From: Desulfovibrio aminophilus
Lineage (GTDB): Bacteria; Desulfobacterota; Desulfovibrionia; Desulfovibrionales; Desulfovibrionaceae
Length of the DNA stretch: 64,000 bases
Direction of reading: 5' to 3'
Assembly: GCF_023660105.1 (NCBI RefSeq)
Contig: NZ_JAMHGA010000002.1
Coordinates: 38,913-102,912 of the forward strand
The translations under genes were made by a program, and so were the position numbers. Positions 8,747 to 18,140 of this stretch are shown piece after piece. The notes beneath the pieces are model-generated. The model made no database searches and had not been told where the DNA came from. It worked only from the letters and a program-made list of their open reading frames with translations. Positions within the stretch are counted from its first letter, which is position 1; each line of letters begins with the position of its first letter.

Positions 8747-9601
8747 ATGTCGCTCGTCATCAACAACAACCTCATGGCGAATTCAGCGGCCCGGCATCTG
8801 ACCGACGCCTACAGCAAGTTGTCTTCGTCCACTGAAAAGCTGTCCTCGGGACTGCGGATCAACTCCTCGGCCGACGACGCCGCGGGCATGGCCGTCAGCG
8901 AGCTCATGAAGTCCGACGTGGCCACGCTGAACCAGGGCGTGCGCAACGCCAACGACGGCATCTCCATGATCCAGACCGCCGACGGCGCGCTCTCGGTCAT
9001 CGACGAGAAGCTCATCCGCATGAAGGAACTGGCGGAGCAGGCCTCCACCGGCACCTACACCTCGACCCAGCGCCTGATCATCGACTCCGAGTACCAGGCC
9101 ATGGCCTCGGAGATCACGCGAATCGCCAACGCCACGGACTTCAACGGCATCTACCTGCTCAACGGCAACCTCTCCGGCGACGGCCTGACCGTCCACTTCG
9201 GCACGGGCAACGATTCGTCCGAGGACAAGTACAGCGTGGTCATCGGCAACAGCACCGCCGGAGCCCTGGGCGTGGGCCATGCCGCCACGGGGGCGGGCGC
9301 CAGCGTCTCCACCCAGGCCCTGGCCCAGGCCGCCCTGGACGCCCTGGACAAGGCCGTGGTCAGCAAGGACAACATCCGCGCCAACCTCGGCGCCTTGGAA
9401 AACCGGCTGAACGCCACCATCTCCAACCTCGAGGTCCAGTCCGAGAACCTGTCGGCCGCCCAGTCCCAGATCGCGGATGTGGACGTGGCCACGGAGATGA
9501 CCAACTACACGAAGCAGCAGATCATCACCCAGTCCGCGGTGGCCATGCTCTCGCAGGCCAACTCCCTGCCCCAGATGGCGCTCTCGCTCATCCAGGGCTA
9601 G
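8747..9601 (+). CDS. fliC: Flagellin
   Basis: 284 residues, a compact flagellin. The N-terminal D0/D1 region is typical: SLVINNNLMANSAARHL, then KLSSGLRINSSADDAAGMA and MIQTADGALSVIDEKLIRMKELA. The conserved C-terminal D1/D0 region includes ALENRLNATISNL, AQSQIADVDVATEM and the ending MLSQANSLPQMALSLIQG. Only ~90 residues lie between the two, so the variable surface domain is small. The ATG at 8747 follows AAGGAGG; Met codons further upstream lack a ribosome site. It is exported through the flagellar channel and polymerises into the filament. A strong terminator follows directly, so it is probably transcribed alone at high level. Confidence 0.95.
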   Translation: MSLVINNNLMANSAARHLTDAYSKLSSSTEKLSSGLRINSSADDAAGMAVSELMKSDVATLNQGVRNANDGISMIQTADGALSVIDEKLIRMKELAEQASTGTYTSTQRLIIDSEYQAMASEITRIANATDFNGIYLLNGNLSGDGLTVHFGTGNDSSEDKYSVVIGNSTAGALGVGHAATGAGASVSTQALAQAALDALDKAVVSKDNIRANLGALENRLNATISNLEVQSENLSAAQSQIADVDVATEMTNYTKQQIITQSAVAMLSQANSLPQMALSLIQG

Positions 9602-9627
9602 TAGCGGCCGTCTGCCTCCTCCAATCC

Positions 9628-9659
9628 AAGGCCCGGGGAAATCCGGGCCTTCTTTTTTC
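9628..9659 (+). terminator. Rho-independent terminator after fliC
   Basis: A perfect 9-base-pair stem (AAGGCCCGG at 9628-9636 with CCGGGCCTT at 9643-9651) and a 6-base loop are followed by a T-rich run. It starts 27 bases after the flagellin stop codon. Confidence 0.9.
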
Positions 9660-9928
9660 TCCTGTCGTTTTTTTGGGGCCGAACGTTTCACCCGGCGGCG
9701 GGGAATTTTTTGCCTTTTCCTTCTCCTCTCTTGTTTTCCTGGGAATTGTCCCATGATTTTAGGCTGTTCATTCCTTGCGAAAGATTCGCGATCTTTATTT
9801 TTCTATGGTTGTTTTGCTGTTTTATTGAGTTTTAGCTGAATAATTATTTGTGTTCATTAATGATATTATATTGAATATAAATAATTGGAGGAATTTGAAT
9901 TGCAGATGGTTGGTAACGAGGAAATGAA
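9660..9928. other. AT-rich intergenic region before the sigma factor gene
   Basis: Base composition drops sharply to mostly A/T after about 9,770 and stays low into the first half of the next gene. No open frame with coding character and no RNA gene is seen. The region probably carries the promoter for the sigma factor-flgD unit, but no standard promoter element stands out. Confidence 0.4.
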
Positions 9929-10471
9929 ATGCATACCGAGCTTAGATGTACATACGACATATTTTTTGAAAATTACTCACGATTCATAATGTCGTGTATA
10001 AAAAATTTCATCCGTATGAATAACATTCCGATAAATCATGAAGATGTAGATGATATATATCAAAATATAGCGATAAAAATCATCAAGAACAAATACATTG
10101 AAAAGTACGACAATGAAAAAAGCTCCATGTCGACGTGGATAGGCACGATTTCTCGGACAACAGCGATCGATTACTACAGAATGAAGAGGCATCACTACAA
10201 TGAAACGGATATTTCTGAAGCGGATTCGTGTGTCGGACAAGAGGATGTCCAGCCCGGACTGCAGCTGCCCGGCGGCGTGCTGAGCAGGCGGCAGGCGCAG
10301 GTCATCTCCCTGTTCTTTCAGGAGGGACTGGAGGCCGGGGAGATCGCCGGACGGCTCGGCATCTCTCCGCAAACCGTCCGCAGCATCAAGTTTCAGGCCC
10401 TGGAGAAGTTGCGCAGGCACTATGGCGCGGTCTCGGAGGAAGAGGTCGCGCAAAGGAGGAAGGCCCCATGA
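9929..10471 (+). CDS. Sigma-70 family (ECF-like) RNA polymerase sigma factor
   Basis: 180 residues. The N-terminal part has a sigma region 2 pattern (DVDDIYQNIAIKII, then STWIGTISRTTAIDYYRMKR). The C-terminal part is a region 4 helix-turn-helix (LSRRQAQVISLFFQEGLEAGEIAGRLGISPQTVRSIKFQALEKLRR, positions about 118-166). Its last bases overlap the flgD ATG (ATGA), so it should be co-translated with the hook-capping protein and may control late flagellar genes; that role is inferred from position. The first half of the gene is very AT-rich and the second half very GC-rich, with the switch near base 10,235 between the two domains, as if they had different histories. Confidence 0.8.
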   Translation: MHTELRCTYDIFFENYSRFIMSCIKNFIRMNNIPINHEDVDDIYQNIAIKIIKNKYIEKYDNEKSSMSTWIGTISRTTAIDYYRMKRHHYNETDISEADSCVGQEDVQPGLQLPGGVLSRRQAQVISLFFQEGLEAGEIAGRLGISPQTVRSIKFQALEKLRRHYGAVSEEEVAQRRKAP

Positions 10472-11163
10472 GCACCACCGAGGCGACCAGCTATTACAGC
10501 TCTCTGCTTTCGTCATCGTCCACGACCACGGCGGCCGCGACGACGGAAAGCTCCTCGTCCACCAGCAGCCTGACGTCGGAGGATTTTCTGACGCTGCTGC
10601 TGGCCGAGATCGAGAACCAGGACCCCACCGAACCCTTGGACAACGCCGAGATGGTCAGCCAGCTCACCGGCTATTCCCAGCTGGACCAGCTCACCGCCAT
10701 CAACGAGAAGCTCGGCGACCTGACCGACAGCCTGGGCTCGGTCACGGCCTCCAACAGCCTGAGCTACATCGGCAAGACCGTCGAGGCCGAGGGTTCGACC
10801 ATCAGCAAGTCGGAGGAGGAGATCTCCCCCCTGGGCTTCACCCTGGGGGACGACGCCTCGTCCGTGACGGTCAACGTCTACAACTCCTCCGGCGACATCG
10901 TGGCCACCGACACCTTCTCGAACCTGGAGGAGGGCGGCCACACCTACCAGTGGGACGGCCTGGACGCCGACGGCGACGCCGCGGCCGACGGCATCTATTC
11001 CGTGATCATCACCGCCCAGGGCGGCACCGGGGCCGACGTGGACGTGACCACCACGGCCAGCGGCGTGGTCACCGGCCTGTCCTCGGACTCCGACGGGGTC
11101 ACCCTCACCCTGGACGACGGGCGGACCGTGAAGCTGACGGACGTCATTTCGGTCACGGCCTGA
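10468..11163 (+). CDS. flgD: Flagellar hook-capping protein FlgD
   Basis: 231 residues. A low-complexity Ser/Thr-rich leader (about 1-35) precedes the conserved FlgD N-terminal block SEDFLTLLLAEIENQDPTEPLDNAEMVSQLTGYSQLDQL. A central FLIG-like domain with VYNSSGDIV and HTYQWDGLDADGDAAADGIYS follows. The protein caps the growing hook and guides FlgE assembly. The ATG overlaps the sigma factor stop by four bases (ATGA) and is preceded by AAGGAGG. It is followed by the hook gene, as is usual. Confidence 0.93.
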   Translation: MSTTEATSYYSSLLSSSSTTTAAATTESSSSTSSLTSEDFLTLLLAEIENQDPTEPLDNAEMVSQLTGYSQLDQLTAINEKLGDLTDSLGSVTASNSLSYIGKTVEAEGSTISKSEEEISPLGFTLGDDASSVTVNVYNSSGDIVATDTFSNLEEGGHTYQWDGLDADGDAAADGIYSVIITAQGGTGADVDVTTTASGVVTGLSSDSDGVTLTLDDGRTVKLTDVISVTA

Positions 11164-11208
11164 ACGGATCGCGCACCATCAACCGTATCTTTCAGAAGGA
11201 GAAGGGAC

Positions 11209-12759
11209 ATGAGCGTCACGGGATCGATGTACACCGGCATTTCCGGCCTGCAGGCCCAGAGCCAGGCCATCTCCGTGGTCAGCAACAACTTGGCCAATAC
11301 GAGCACCACGGCCTACAAGTCGTCCTCCATCACATTCGAGGACGTATTCTACAGCACGCTCTCCACCGGGGGCACCCTGGACCAGGTGGGCAACGGCGTC
11401 ACGGTCTCCGCCGTCTATACCGACTTCTCCCAGGGGTCCTACCAGTCCACCAACTCGGCCACCGACGTGGCCCTGACCGACGACGGCTTCTTCATCGTCC
11501 GGGACTCCAAGACCGACAGCACCTACTACACCCGCGACGGCAACTTCACCTTCAACACCTATGGCTATCTGGTGGACTCCAGCGGCAACCGGGTCCAGGG
11601 CTGGGGCATGGTGGACGGCTCCCTCACCGGCGGGCTGGTGGACATCCGGCTGGAGGACTCCCAGTCGCCGCCCGCGGCCACCAGCGAGGTGAACATGATC
11701 GTGAACCTCGATTCCGAGTCCACCGACGACGCCGTGACCTCGGACATCTACACCTCGCTCTTCGACTCCTATGACGGCGCGCAGGAGCCGCCGCTGGGCG
11801 ATTCGCTCTATTCCTACTCCTCCACCATCACGGTCTACGACGAGAACGGCGCGTCCCACGACCTGACCGTCTATTTCGACAAGGTCACGACCAACGACGA
11901 CGGCTCCATCGTCTGGGAGTACATCGTCACCTGCGACGCCGGTGACGACCAGCGGGTCTACGACGGCACGGACGTGGGCTCCACCAGCGCCGCCGGTCTG
12001 CTCATGGCCGGAACCATGACCTTCAGCACCTCCGGCAAGATGGAGTCCCTGTCCGCCTTCAGCCTGGACGACAGCGTGCTCGGTTCCGGCGGGGCCATGG
12101 ACAAGGCCAACTGGTCGCTGTCCTCGTTCGACGCCAACGGCCTGCCCCTGCTGGAGGCCAACTTCACCAACTCGGACGAGAACCAGGCCATCGCCATCAA
12201 CTTCGGGCTCTCCAACTCCGACCCGGCCACGGGCACGGGCTGGGACACCAGCGGCGGCGTGAGCACCCTGGCCGACCTGACCTCGGCCACGGCGGTGGAC
12301 GATCTCCCGGAGTTCAACAGCAGCCGCCTCGCGTCCAACTACACCACCAGCTACACCTCCAGCTCGGCCACCTACACCCTGACCCAGGACGGCTACGCCT
12401 CCGGCGTGTTGAAGGGGGTCTCCATCGACGACGGCGGCGTGCTGTGGGCCTCGTACACCAACGGCCAGAGCGTCGCGCTCTACACCCTGGCCCTGGCCGA
12501 CTTCGCCAACGAACAGGGCCTGGAGGCCCTGGGCGGCAACCTCTACGGCGCCACGGCCCAGTCCGGCCAGGCCACCATCGGCACGGCGGGCACCGCCGGA
12601 TTCGGCGACGTGGCCTCCAACTGCCTGGAGCAGTCCAACGTGGACACGGCCACCGAGCTGACCAACCTGATCATCCTGCAGGCCGCCTACCAGGCCAACA
12701 GCAAGGTGGTCACCACGGCGAACACCCTGCTCCAGACCGCGATCAGCATGAAGAGCTAG
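11209..12759 (+). CDS. flgE: Flagellar hook protein FlgE
   Basis: 516 residues. The N-terminal rod/hook signature is clear (MYTGISGLQAQSQAISVVSNNLANTSTTAYKSS), and the C-terminus has the matching SNVDTATELTNLIILQAAYQANSKVVTTANTLLQTAI helix. The acidic, Thr/Ser-rich middle is the exposed hook domain. It polymerises under the FlgD cap to form the hook. A good Shine-Dalgarno (AAGGAGAAGG) precedes the ATG. Gene order flgD-flgE-flgK-flgL supports the assignment. Confidence 0.93.
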   Translation: MSVTGSMYTGISGLQAQSQAISVVSNNLANTSTTAYKSSSITFEDVFYSTLSTGGTLDQVGNGVTVSAVYTDFSQGSYQSTNSATDVALTDDGFFIVRDSKTDSTYYTRDGNFTFNTYGYLVDSSGNRVQGWGMVDGSLTGGLVDIRLEDSQSPPAATSEVNMIVNLDSESTDDAVTSDIYTSLFDSYDGAQEPPLGDSLYSYSSTITVYDENGASHDLTVYFDKVTTNDDGSIVWEYIVTCDAGDDQRVYDGTDVGSTSAAGLLMAGTMTFSTSGKMESLSAFSLDDSVLGSGGAMDKANWSLSSFDANGLPLLEANFTNSDENQAIAINFGLSNSDPATGTGWDTSGGVSTLADLTSATAVDDLPEFNSSRLASNYTTSYTSSSATYTLTQDGYASGVLKGVSIDDGGVLWASYTNGQSVALYTLALADFANEQGLEALGGNLYGATAQSGQATIGTAGTAGFGDVASNCLEQSNVDTATELTNLIILQAAYQANSKVVTTANTLLQTAISMKS

Positions 12760-12786
12760 CCGGAGTGGGTGCGGAGGAGAACGGCC

Positions 12787-14808
12787 ATGATCAACGCCCT
12801 GTACAACCTCGGCCTGAACGCCCTGCGCAACGCGCAGGTGTCCCTGACGAACACCTCGAACAACATCGCCAACGCGGACACCGAGGGCTACCAGCGCACC
12901 GAGACGAACTACGAGACCTCCTCCTCGATCACGATCCGCGGGCTCATGGTGGGCACCGGCGCGGAGGTCGACTCCATCACCTCCCAGTGGGACAAGTTCG
13001 TGGAGGCCCAGTACCTGGACGCCTCCGCGGACCTGAGCCGGGAAAACGCGGCCCTGGAGTACCTCTCCCAACTCGACACCCTGTTCTACCAGGACGAGGA
13101 CGAGGGGTTGGCGGTCTCTCTGGACGAGTTCTGGGCCTCCTGGAGCGAACTGGCCGCCGACCCCACGTCCACCTCCGCCCGGGAGGCCCTGCTCGGGGAC
13201 GCGACGACCCTGGCCTATGCCCTGAACACCCTCTCGGAGGAATTGGACGGCACGGTGGAGAGCATCAACAGCGAGATCGTGAGCGAGGTGGGCGAGGCCA
13301 ACGACCTCATCGACCAGATCGCGGCCGCGAACCAATACATCGCCGCCAACCAGGACGACAACCAGGCCATCTCCGACCGGGCGCAGCTTGTCCGCGAATT
13401 GAACGCGCTCATCGGGGTGAACGTCATCGAGCAGTCAAACGGCCAGATCACGATCCTGACCGAGGAGGGCTACAATCTCGTGGACGGGAACACGACGCAC
13501 CACCTGGCTTACGCGGAGGCGGGCACGACCGAGTCGCTCACCCGCGGCTCCACCTATGACGGCGAAATCCAGTACTCCGGCGACTCCAGCGAGGAACTGC
13601 TTCTGCAGTTCGTGAGTTCCGGCCCGGATGGCTCGGCCCAGTTCAAGGTCTCGCTTGACGGCGGCGAGACCTGGCTCACGGGCGACGACGGAAACACGCT
13701 CCTGTATACGGCCGACGGCGCGACGAACTCCGTGACCATCGAGGGCGTGGAGATCTCCTTCAGCGGCGTCGGGGACCACGCCGAGGGCGACCGCTACACG
13801 ATCATGCCCAAGTCCGGGCTCTACTGGGAGAAGGGCGACGGTTCCCTGGTCAACATCACGCCCCTGACCGACGAGAGCGGCGTGAACGTGGACGGCCGGA
13901 CCTCGGGGGGCAGCCTCGCGGGCCTCTTCCTGGCCCGGGACGACGTGGTGGTGCCTGCCCGGGACGAACTGGACGACCTGTCGCGCTCGCTCATCTGGGA
14001 GGTCAATTCGCTGCATTCCCAGGGGGCCGGGCTGGAGGCCCAGGATTCCCTCACGGGCGCCTATTCCGTGGAGGACCAGACCGCCGCGCTCTCCAACTGC
14101 GGTCTGACCTTCGGCGATGCGATCCAGGCCGGGACGCTGGAACTGGTCATCTATGACGCCGACGGGGCCGTCTCGACCACGGCGGACATCAGCGTGGCCC
14201 CCTCCGAATCCCTGGACGACCTGGTGGCGGACATCAACGCGGCCTGCGGCGGGGAGCTGACCGCCTCGGTGGACGGGGACGGCAGGCTCGTGCTGAGCGC
14301 GGCCACGGGCCAGAGTTTCGAGGTAGCCGGGGACTCTTCCTCGGTTCTGGCCGCCCTGGGCCTGAATACCTTCTTCGACGGCAACGACGCCGGCGACATC
14401 GCCGTCTGCTCTTCCATTGCGGGCGACCTCGCGCACATCAACGCCGGAGCAGTCGGGGACGATGGGCTCGTCGCCAGCGGCGGCAACGATGTCGCCTCCT
14501 CCATCGCGCGCCTGGCCGAACAGGAAGTGGCCATCGGCACGGGGCGCTCCTCCTCCGAGAGCACCTATTCCGAGTTCCTCGGCGGCCTGGTGTCCTTCAT
14601 CGGCTCCGCCGCCGCCTCGGCGGAGTCCAAGGGAAGCTATGCCGAGGTCTCGGCCCAGTATTATTCCGACCAGCAGGCCTCGGCCAGCGAAGTGAACGTG
14701 GACGAGGAACTGGTGAACCTGACCAAGTACCAGCAGTCCTATCAGGCCGCCGCGAAGATGATCGAGGTGACCAGGTCCCTGATGGACACCCTGCTGGACA
14801 TGGTCTGA
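12787..14808 (+). CDS. flgK: Flagellar hook-associated protein 1 (FlgK)
   Basis: 673 residues. The N-terminus (LGLNALRNAQVSLTNTSNNIANADTEGYQRTETNYE) and C-terminus (VNVDEELVNLTKYQQSYQAAAKMIEVTRSLMDTLLDMV) are the diagnostic FlgK helices that pack in the hook-filament junction. The middle is a large acidic variable domain. The start at 12787 follows GGAGGAGA; the frame is open a little further upstream, without a better start. FlgL follows after 18 bases. Confidence 0.93.
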   Translation: MINALYNLGLNALRNAQVSLTNTSNNIANADTEGYQRTETNYETSSSITIRGLMVGTGAEVDSITSQWDKFVEAQYLDASADLSRENAALEYLSQLDTLFYQDEDEGLAVSLDEFWASWSELAADPTSTSAREALLGDATTLAYALNTLSEELDGTVESINSEIVSEVGEANDLIDQIAAANQYIAANQDDNQAISDRAQLVRELNALIGVNVIEQSNGQITILTEEGYNLVDGNTTHHLAYAEAGTTESLTRGSTYDGEIQYSGDSSEELLLQFVSSGPDGSAQFKVSLDGGETWLTGDDGNTLLYTADGATNSVTIEGVEISFSGVGDHAEGDRYTIMPKSGLYWEKGDGSLVNITPLTDESGVNVDGRTSGGSLAGLFLARDDVVVPARDELDDLSRSLIWEVNSLHSQGAGLEAQDSLTGAYSVEDQTAALSNCGLTFGDAIQAGTLELVIYDADGAVSTTADISVAPSESLDDLVADINAACGGELTASVDGDGRLVLSAATGQSFEVAGDSSSVLAALGLNTFFDGNDAGDIAVCSSIAGDLAHINAGAVGDDGLVASGGNDVASSIARLAEQEVAIGTGRSSSESTYSEFLGGLVSFIGSAAASAESKGSYAEVSAQYYSDQQASASEVNVDEELVNLTKYQQSYQAAAKMIEVTRSLMDTLLDMV

Positions 14809-14826
14809 TCAGGAAGGGGGAATTCC

Positions 14827-16020
14827 ATGCGCGTCAGCACGTCCCAGATCTTTTCCGCGAGTCTCAGCCAGATCAACTCCTCGCTCAACGAGGTGGTGCG
14901 CCTGAACCAGGTCAATTCCTCGCAGAAGCGGATCAACGCGCCCTCGGACGACCCCTCGGGCATGGCCCGGGTCGTGAACTTGCGTTCCTACGACAGCGCA
15001 CTCGCGCGCTACGCGGATACCTGCTCCACGGCGGATTCCTATCTGAGCCTGGCCGACACGCAGCTCGCAAAGGCCAGCGAGAAGATCACCTCCGCCCTGG
15101 AGCAGGTGGAGCAGGCTTCCACCGGAACCTACACCACCACCCAGATGCGGCAGATGAGCACGGAGTTGTCCGGCTACCTGGACGCGCTGCTCTCCATCGC
15201 CAACAGCAAGATGGGCGACGATTACGTCTTCGGCGGCGACGAACTCGGTTCCTCGGCCTTCGAGGCGGGGCTCGGCGTGACCGTCACCGGCGAGGACATG
15301 GCCGCCTCGGACGTGGCCTCGGTCACGGGCGAGGCCGACACGACCATCGCCGTGCGCTTCACGTCCGACGGCACGGTGGGCGCGGACTCCCTGACCTACG
15401 AATACTCGATCGACGGCGGCGAGACCTGGACCGGCGGCACGCTGGCCGCGAGTTCCTCCTCCCTGACCATCGGGGACTGCCAGGTGACCCTCGCCAGCGG
15501 CGCCTCGCTGATCGCCTCGGACGGGGAGGGCGGCGGCAGCTCTTTCCTGGTCCGCGAGGCGATTTTCTATACGGGCGGCGACAAGGCCATGTCGGTGGAC
15601 ATCTCCCAGGGCGTGGCCGTGGACATGACCAGCGTGGGCAGCGGCATCTTCGGAGGCGTGGACCCGGACACGGGGCAGGCCTTTTCCGGGGCCAATCTCT
15701 TCGAGAACATCTGCGAATGCATCGCCTACATGGATCAGGGCGACTCCGACAAGGTTGCTGAATATCTGGAGAAGATCAGCGCGGCCCAGGAACGCCTGGA
15801 GACCGGCGCGGCGGGCGTGGGCTCGCGGGAGACCAAGATCGACGCCGTGAACAGTTCCATCACCCAGATCCGCTCCGTGACGAGTTCGAGCATCAGCGGC
15901 GAGGAGGACGCGGACCTCACCAAGGTGCTCGTGGATTTGAAACAGGCCAACTATGTTTACGAGTCCGTGCTTTCGTCCACCTCGAACATCATGCAGATGA
16001 GCCTGCTCGATTACCTGTAG
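14827..16020 (+). CDS. flgL: Flagellar hook-associated protein 3 (FlgL)
   Basis: 397 residues. The N-terminal flagellin-like helix (MRVSTSQIFSASLSQINSSLNEV, SSQKRINAPSDDPSGMARV) and C-terminal region (TKVLVDLKQANYVYESVLSSTSNIMQMSLLDYL) place it as HAP3, which joins FlgK to the filament. The ATG follows AGGAAGGGGG and lies 18 bases after flgK, so the two are probably one operon. In many relatives csrA and fliW follow flgL; here fliD follows instead. Confidence 0.92.
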   Translation: MRVSTSQIFSASLSQINSSLNEVVRLNQVNSSQKRINAPSDDPSGMARVVNLRSYDSALARYADTCSTADSYLSLADTQLAKASEKITSALEQVEQASTGTYTTTQMRQMSTELSGYLDALLSIANSKMGDDYVFGGDELGSSAFEAGLGVTVTGEDMAASDVASVTGEADTTIAVRFTSDGTVGADSLTYEYSIDGGETWTGGTLAASSSSLTIGDCQVTLASGASLIASDGEGGGSSFLVREAIFYTGGDKAMSVDISQGVAVDMTSVGSGIFGGVDPDTGQAFSGANLFENICECIAYMDQGDSDKVAEYLEKISAAQERLETGAAGVGSRETKIDAVNSSITQIRSVTSSSISGEEDADLTKVLVDLKQANYVYESVLSSTSNIMQMSLLDYL

Positions 16021-16030
16021 GAGGCGAGCC

Positions 16031-17800
16031 ATGTCGGACTCTTCTTCCGTTTCGAGCACCACCTCGACGTACACGAACACGAGCTCCGGCCGGATCACTT
16101 TCAGCGGCCTGGGCAACGGCACGGACTTCACGGAGATCATCGACGCCACCATCGAGGCCGAGAGCTACCGTCTGGATGAGTACAAGACGGAGAAGGCCGA
16201 GCAGGAGAAGATCATCTCGGCCCTGGAGACGCTGTCCGACGAGATGGCTTCCCTGAACAGCACCCTGGAGGATATGAACGGCCTCGACTCGTTTCTGGCC
16301 ATGGACGCCAGCTCTTCGTCCACCGCTGTGGGCGCGGAAGTCAGCGGCGAGGCCGTCGAGGGAACGCACACCGTGGTGGTGGAGCAGCTCGCCCAGAGCG
16401 ACATCTGGGCCAACACGGGCTATTCCTTCTCCTCCGAGGACGCGCTGGTGGCCTCTTCGGCCACGACCCTCGCCTTCAGCTACGCCGGGTCGAGCATCAC
16501 CTTGGACGTGGCGGCGGGGACGACCATCGACGGGCTGGTGGACGCGATCAACAGTTCCTCGCTCTGCAAGGGCAAGGTGCAGGCCAGCCTGATCTATGAC
16601 GGCGCATCGTATTATTTCCTCCTCTCCGGCGAGGACACCGGCTCGGCCAACACGATCTCCATTGTAGATGGCGGGACCCTGGCGGGCTTCGATTCGAGCA
16701 ACTTCACCAACACCCAGACCGCCCAGGATTCCCTGATCAGGGTGGACGGCTTCCCGCCGGGCGCGGACCAGTGGATCGCGCGCTCCACCAACACCGTGGA
16801 CGACGTGCTCACCGGCGTGACCCTGAACCTCAAGGCGGTCACCGGCGACGAGGGCATGCAGGTGACCGTGGCCTATGACACGGACGCCATCGTCGAGAAG
16901 GTCGAGAGCTTCGTGAAGGAGGTCAACCAGATCCTCTACGACATCCAGACGCTGACCGGGCGGCTGGACACGGACTATGAGAACCCGGACGCCGTGAGCA
17001 CGGACGCCAGCGACGATTCGGAAGACGACGATGACGACACGATCACGCTCAAGAGCTCCACGCTGGACATCATGTACGGCAACATCAAGAGCATCCTGTC
17101 CTCCCTGGGGCTCGGCTTCGCCCGCTACGACTCCGACACGGGAACGGGCGACACGTACGGCTCGCTCTCGCAGATCGGCATCAGCACGGATTCGGAAGAG
17201 GGATCGGACAGTTTCGGACAGCTCGTGCTGGACACTTCGGTGCTGGAGGAGGCCCTGGCCAAGGACCCCCGCGCGGTGGCCGAACTGTTCGCCGCCGACG
17301 GCGAACTGGAGTCCGACAACTCCGCGCTTCAGCCGCTCTCGATCATTTCGGGCGTGACTCCGGCCGGGGATCACGAGGTGGCGTACACCGTGGAGAACGG
17401 CGTGCTGGTGTCGGCCACCATCGACGGCCAGGCGGCCCAGGTGGAGGGCTGGACCATCACGGGCACCGGCTCCCTGTCTTCCGGCCTGTACATCCAGGTG
17501 GCGGACCAGAGCGACGGCGACCATTCCGGCACGGTGCGCGTGAAGCAGGGCAAGATCGGCCAGCTTTCCGACGCGTTGAGCGCAATGACGGCCGAGGAGA
17601 CGGGCACCCTCGCCATCATGGTCAACAACTACGAGAAGGGCGTGGAGGACCTCGGCGACCGGATCGACAGCGAGTCGGCCCGGCTGGACGCCCTGGAGAC
17701 CTACCTGAGCGAGAAGTACTCCCGCCTGGACGAGACGCTTTCGTATTACACCAATCTGGAAAGCACGCTCAGCAGCCTGATTTCCTCGTTGAGCGATTGA
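16031..17800 (+). CDS. fliD: Flagellar filament cap protein FliD
   Basis: 589 residues. N-terminal FliD features (ITFSGLGNGTDFTEIIDATIEAESYRL with a following coiled coil) and the C-terminal domain (GTLAIMVNNYEKGVEDLGDRID, then a coiled coil ending in LESTLSSLISSLSD) mark the filament cap, which folds flagellin subunits at the tip. An unusual acidic patch (DASDDSEDDDDD) lies at about residues 324-335. It starts 10 bases after flgL behind AGGAGGCGAG and is the last host gene before the ICE. Confidence 0.9.
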   Translation: MSDSSSVSSTTSTYTNTSSGRITFSGLGNGTDFTEIIDATIEAESYRLDEYKTEKAEQEKIISALETLSDEMASLNSTLEDMNGLDSFLAMDASSSSTAVGAEVSGEAVEGTHTVVVEQLAQSDIWANTGYSFSSEDALVASSATTLAFSYAGSSITLDVAAGTTIDGLVDAINSSSLCKGKVQASLIYDGASYYFLLSGEDTGSANTISIVDGGTLAGFDSSNFTNTQTAQDSLIRVDGFPPGADQWIARSTNTVDDVLTGVTLNLKAVTGDEGMQVTVAYDTDAIVEKVESFVKEVNQILYDIQTLTGRLDTDYENPDAVSTDASDDSEDDDDDTITLKSSTLDIMYGNIKSILSSLGLGFARYDSDTGTGDTYGSLSQIGISTDSEEGSDSFGQLVLDTSVLEEALAKDPRAVAELFAADGELESDNSALQPLSIISGVTPAGDHEVAYTVENGVLVSATIDGQAAQVEGWTITGTGSLSSGLYIQVADQSDGDHSGTVRVKQGKIGQLSDALSAMTAEETGTLAIMVNNYEKGVEDLGDRIDSESARLDALETYLSEKYSRLDETLSYYTNLESTLSSLISSLSD

Positions 17801-17818
17801 CGGCCGGGGGAAAATGAA

Positions 17819-17856
17819 AAAGGGCTTGGAGAGATTTTCTCCAAGCCCTTCATCTT
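17819..17856 (+). terminator. Terminator hairpin after fliD
   Basis: A perfect 13-base-pair stem (17820-17832 with 17838-17850), five-base loop and a short T-rich tail (CATCTTTCT). It closes the flagellar run and ends just before the left ICE junction. Confidence 0.85.
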
Positions 17857-17858
17857 TC

Positions 17859-17888
17859 TGGTAGCGGGGGCACGCAACTACCGATACC
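17859..17888. other. attL: attL: left ICE/host junction
   Basis: Host sequence TGGTAGCGGGGGCA (reverse complement of a tRNA 3' end including CCA) meets ICE sequence CGCAACTACCGATACC. The 9-base core GCGGGGGCA at 17864-17872 recurs at 62448-62456. The ICE-side 16 bases are the inverted complement, 15 of 16, of the 16 bases at the right ICE end. This is the layout expected for a large serine integrase acting on a short core. Confidence 0.85.
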
Positions 17889-18140
17889 AACATTCGCTGG
17901 AAGTAGCGATATAGCAGCCTTTCTTAAGGACGCCACATGACCGCTTACGGCAGTTCTTCGCGGATCACAGAGCAGGATGATCCTATGTAAAAAGGGCGGA
18001 AAGCGGCCGTTCGCCACGAGCCCGCCAATACCTGCTTCATCGACACGAGGGCAGAAATCTTATGACCTGCCCCGGCGCATCGATCCCATAAAGCTGCGTT
18101 TATGGGACTTCTCAAAATACGGAAACCGAAGTCCTTCGTG
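17889..18140. other. Left ICE end, no gene
   Basis: Read from a joined circle, the recombinase frame continues through attP to a TAG at 17912-17914. The rest is non-coding. An inverted repeat (CCCATAAA at 18085-18092, TTTATGGG at 18099-18106) lies just past the end of the restriction gene and may act as a weak terminator for it. Confidence 0.45.

Noticed and set aside
17859..17935. A complete tRNA at the left junction
   Set aside because: Beyond the 14 acceptor-end bases the sequence is the ICE arm, with no T arm or anticodon arm.
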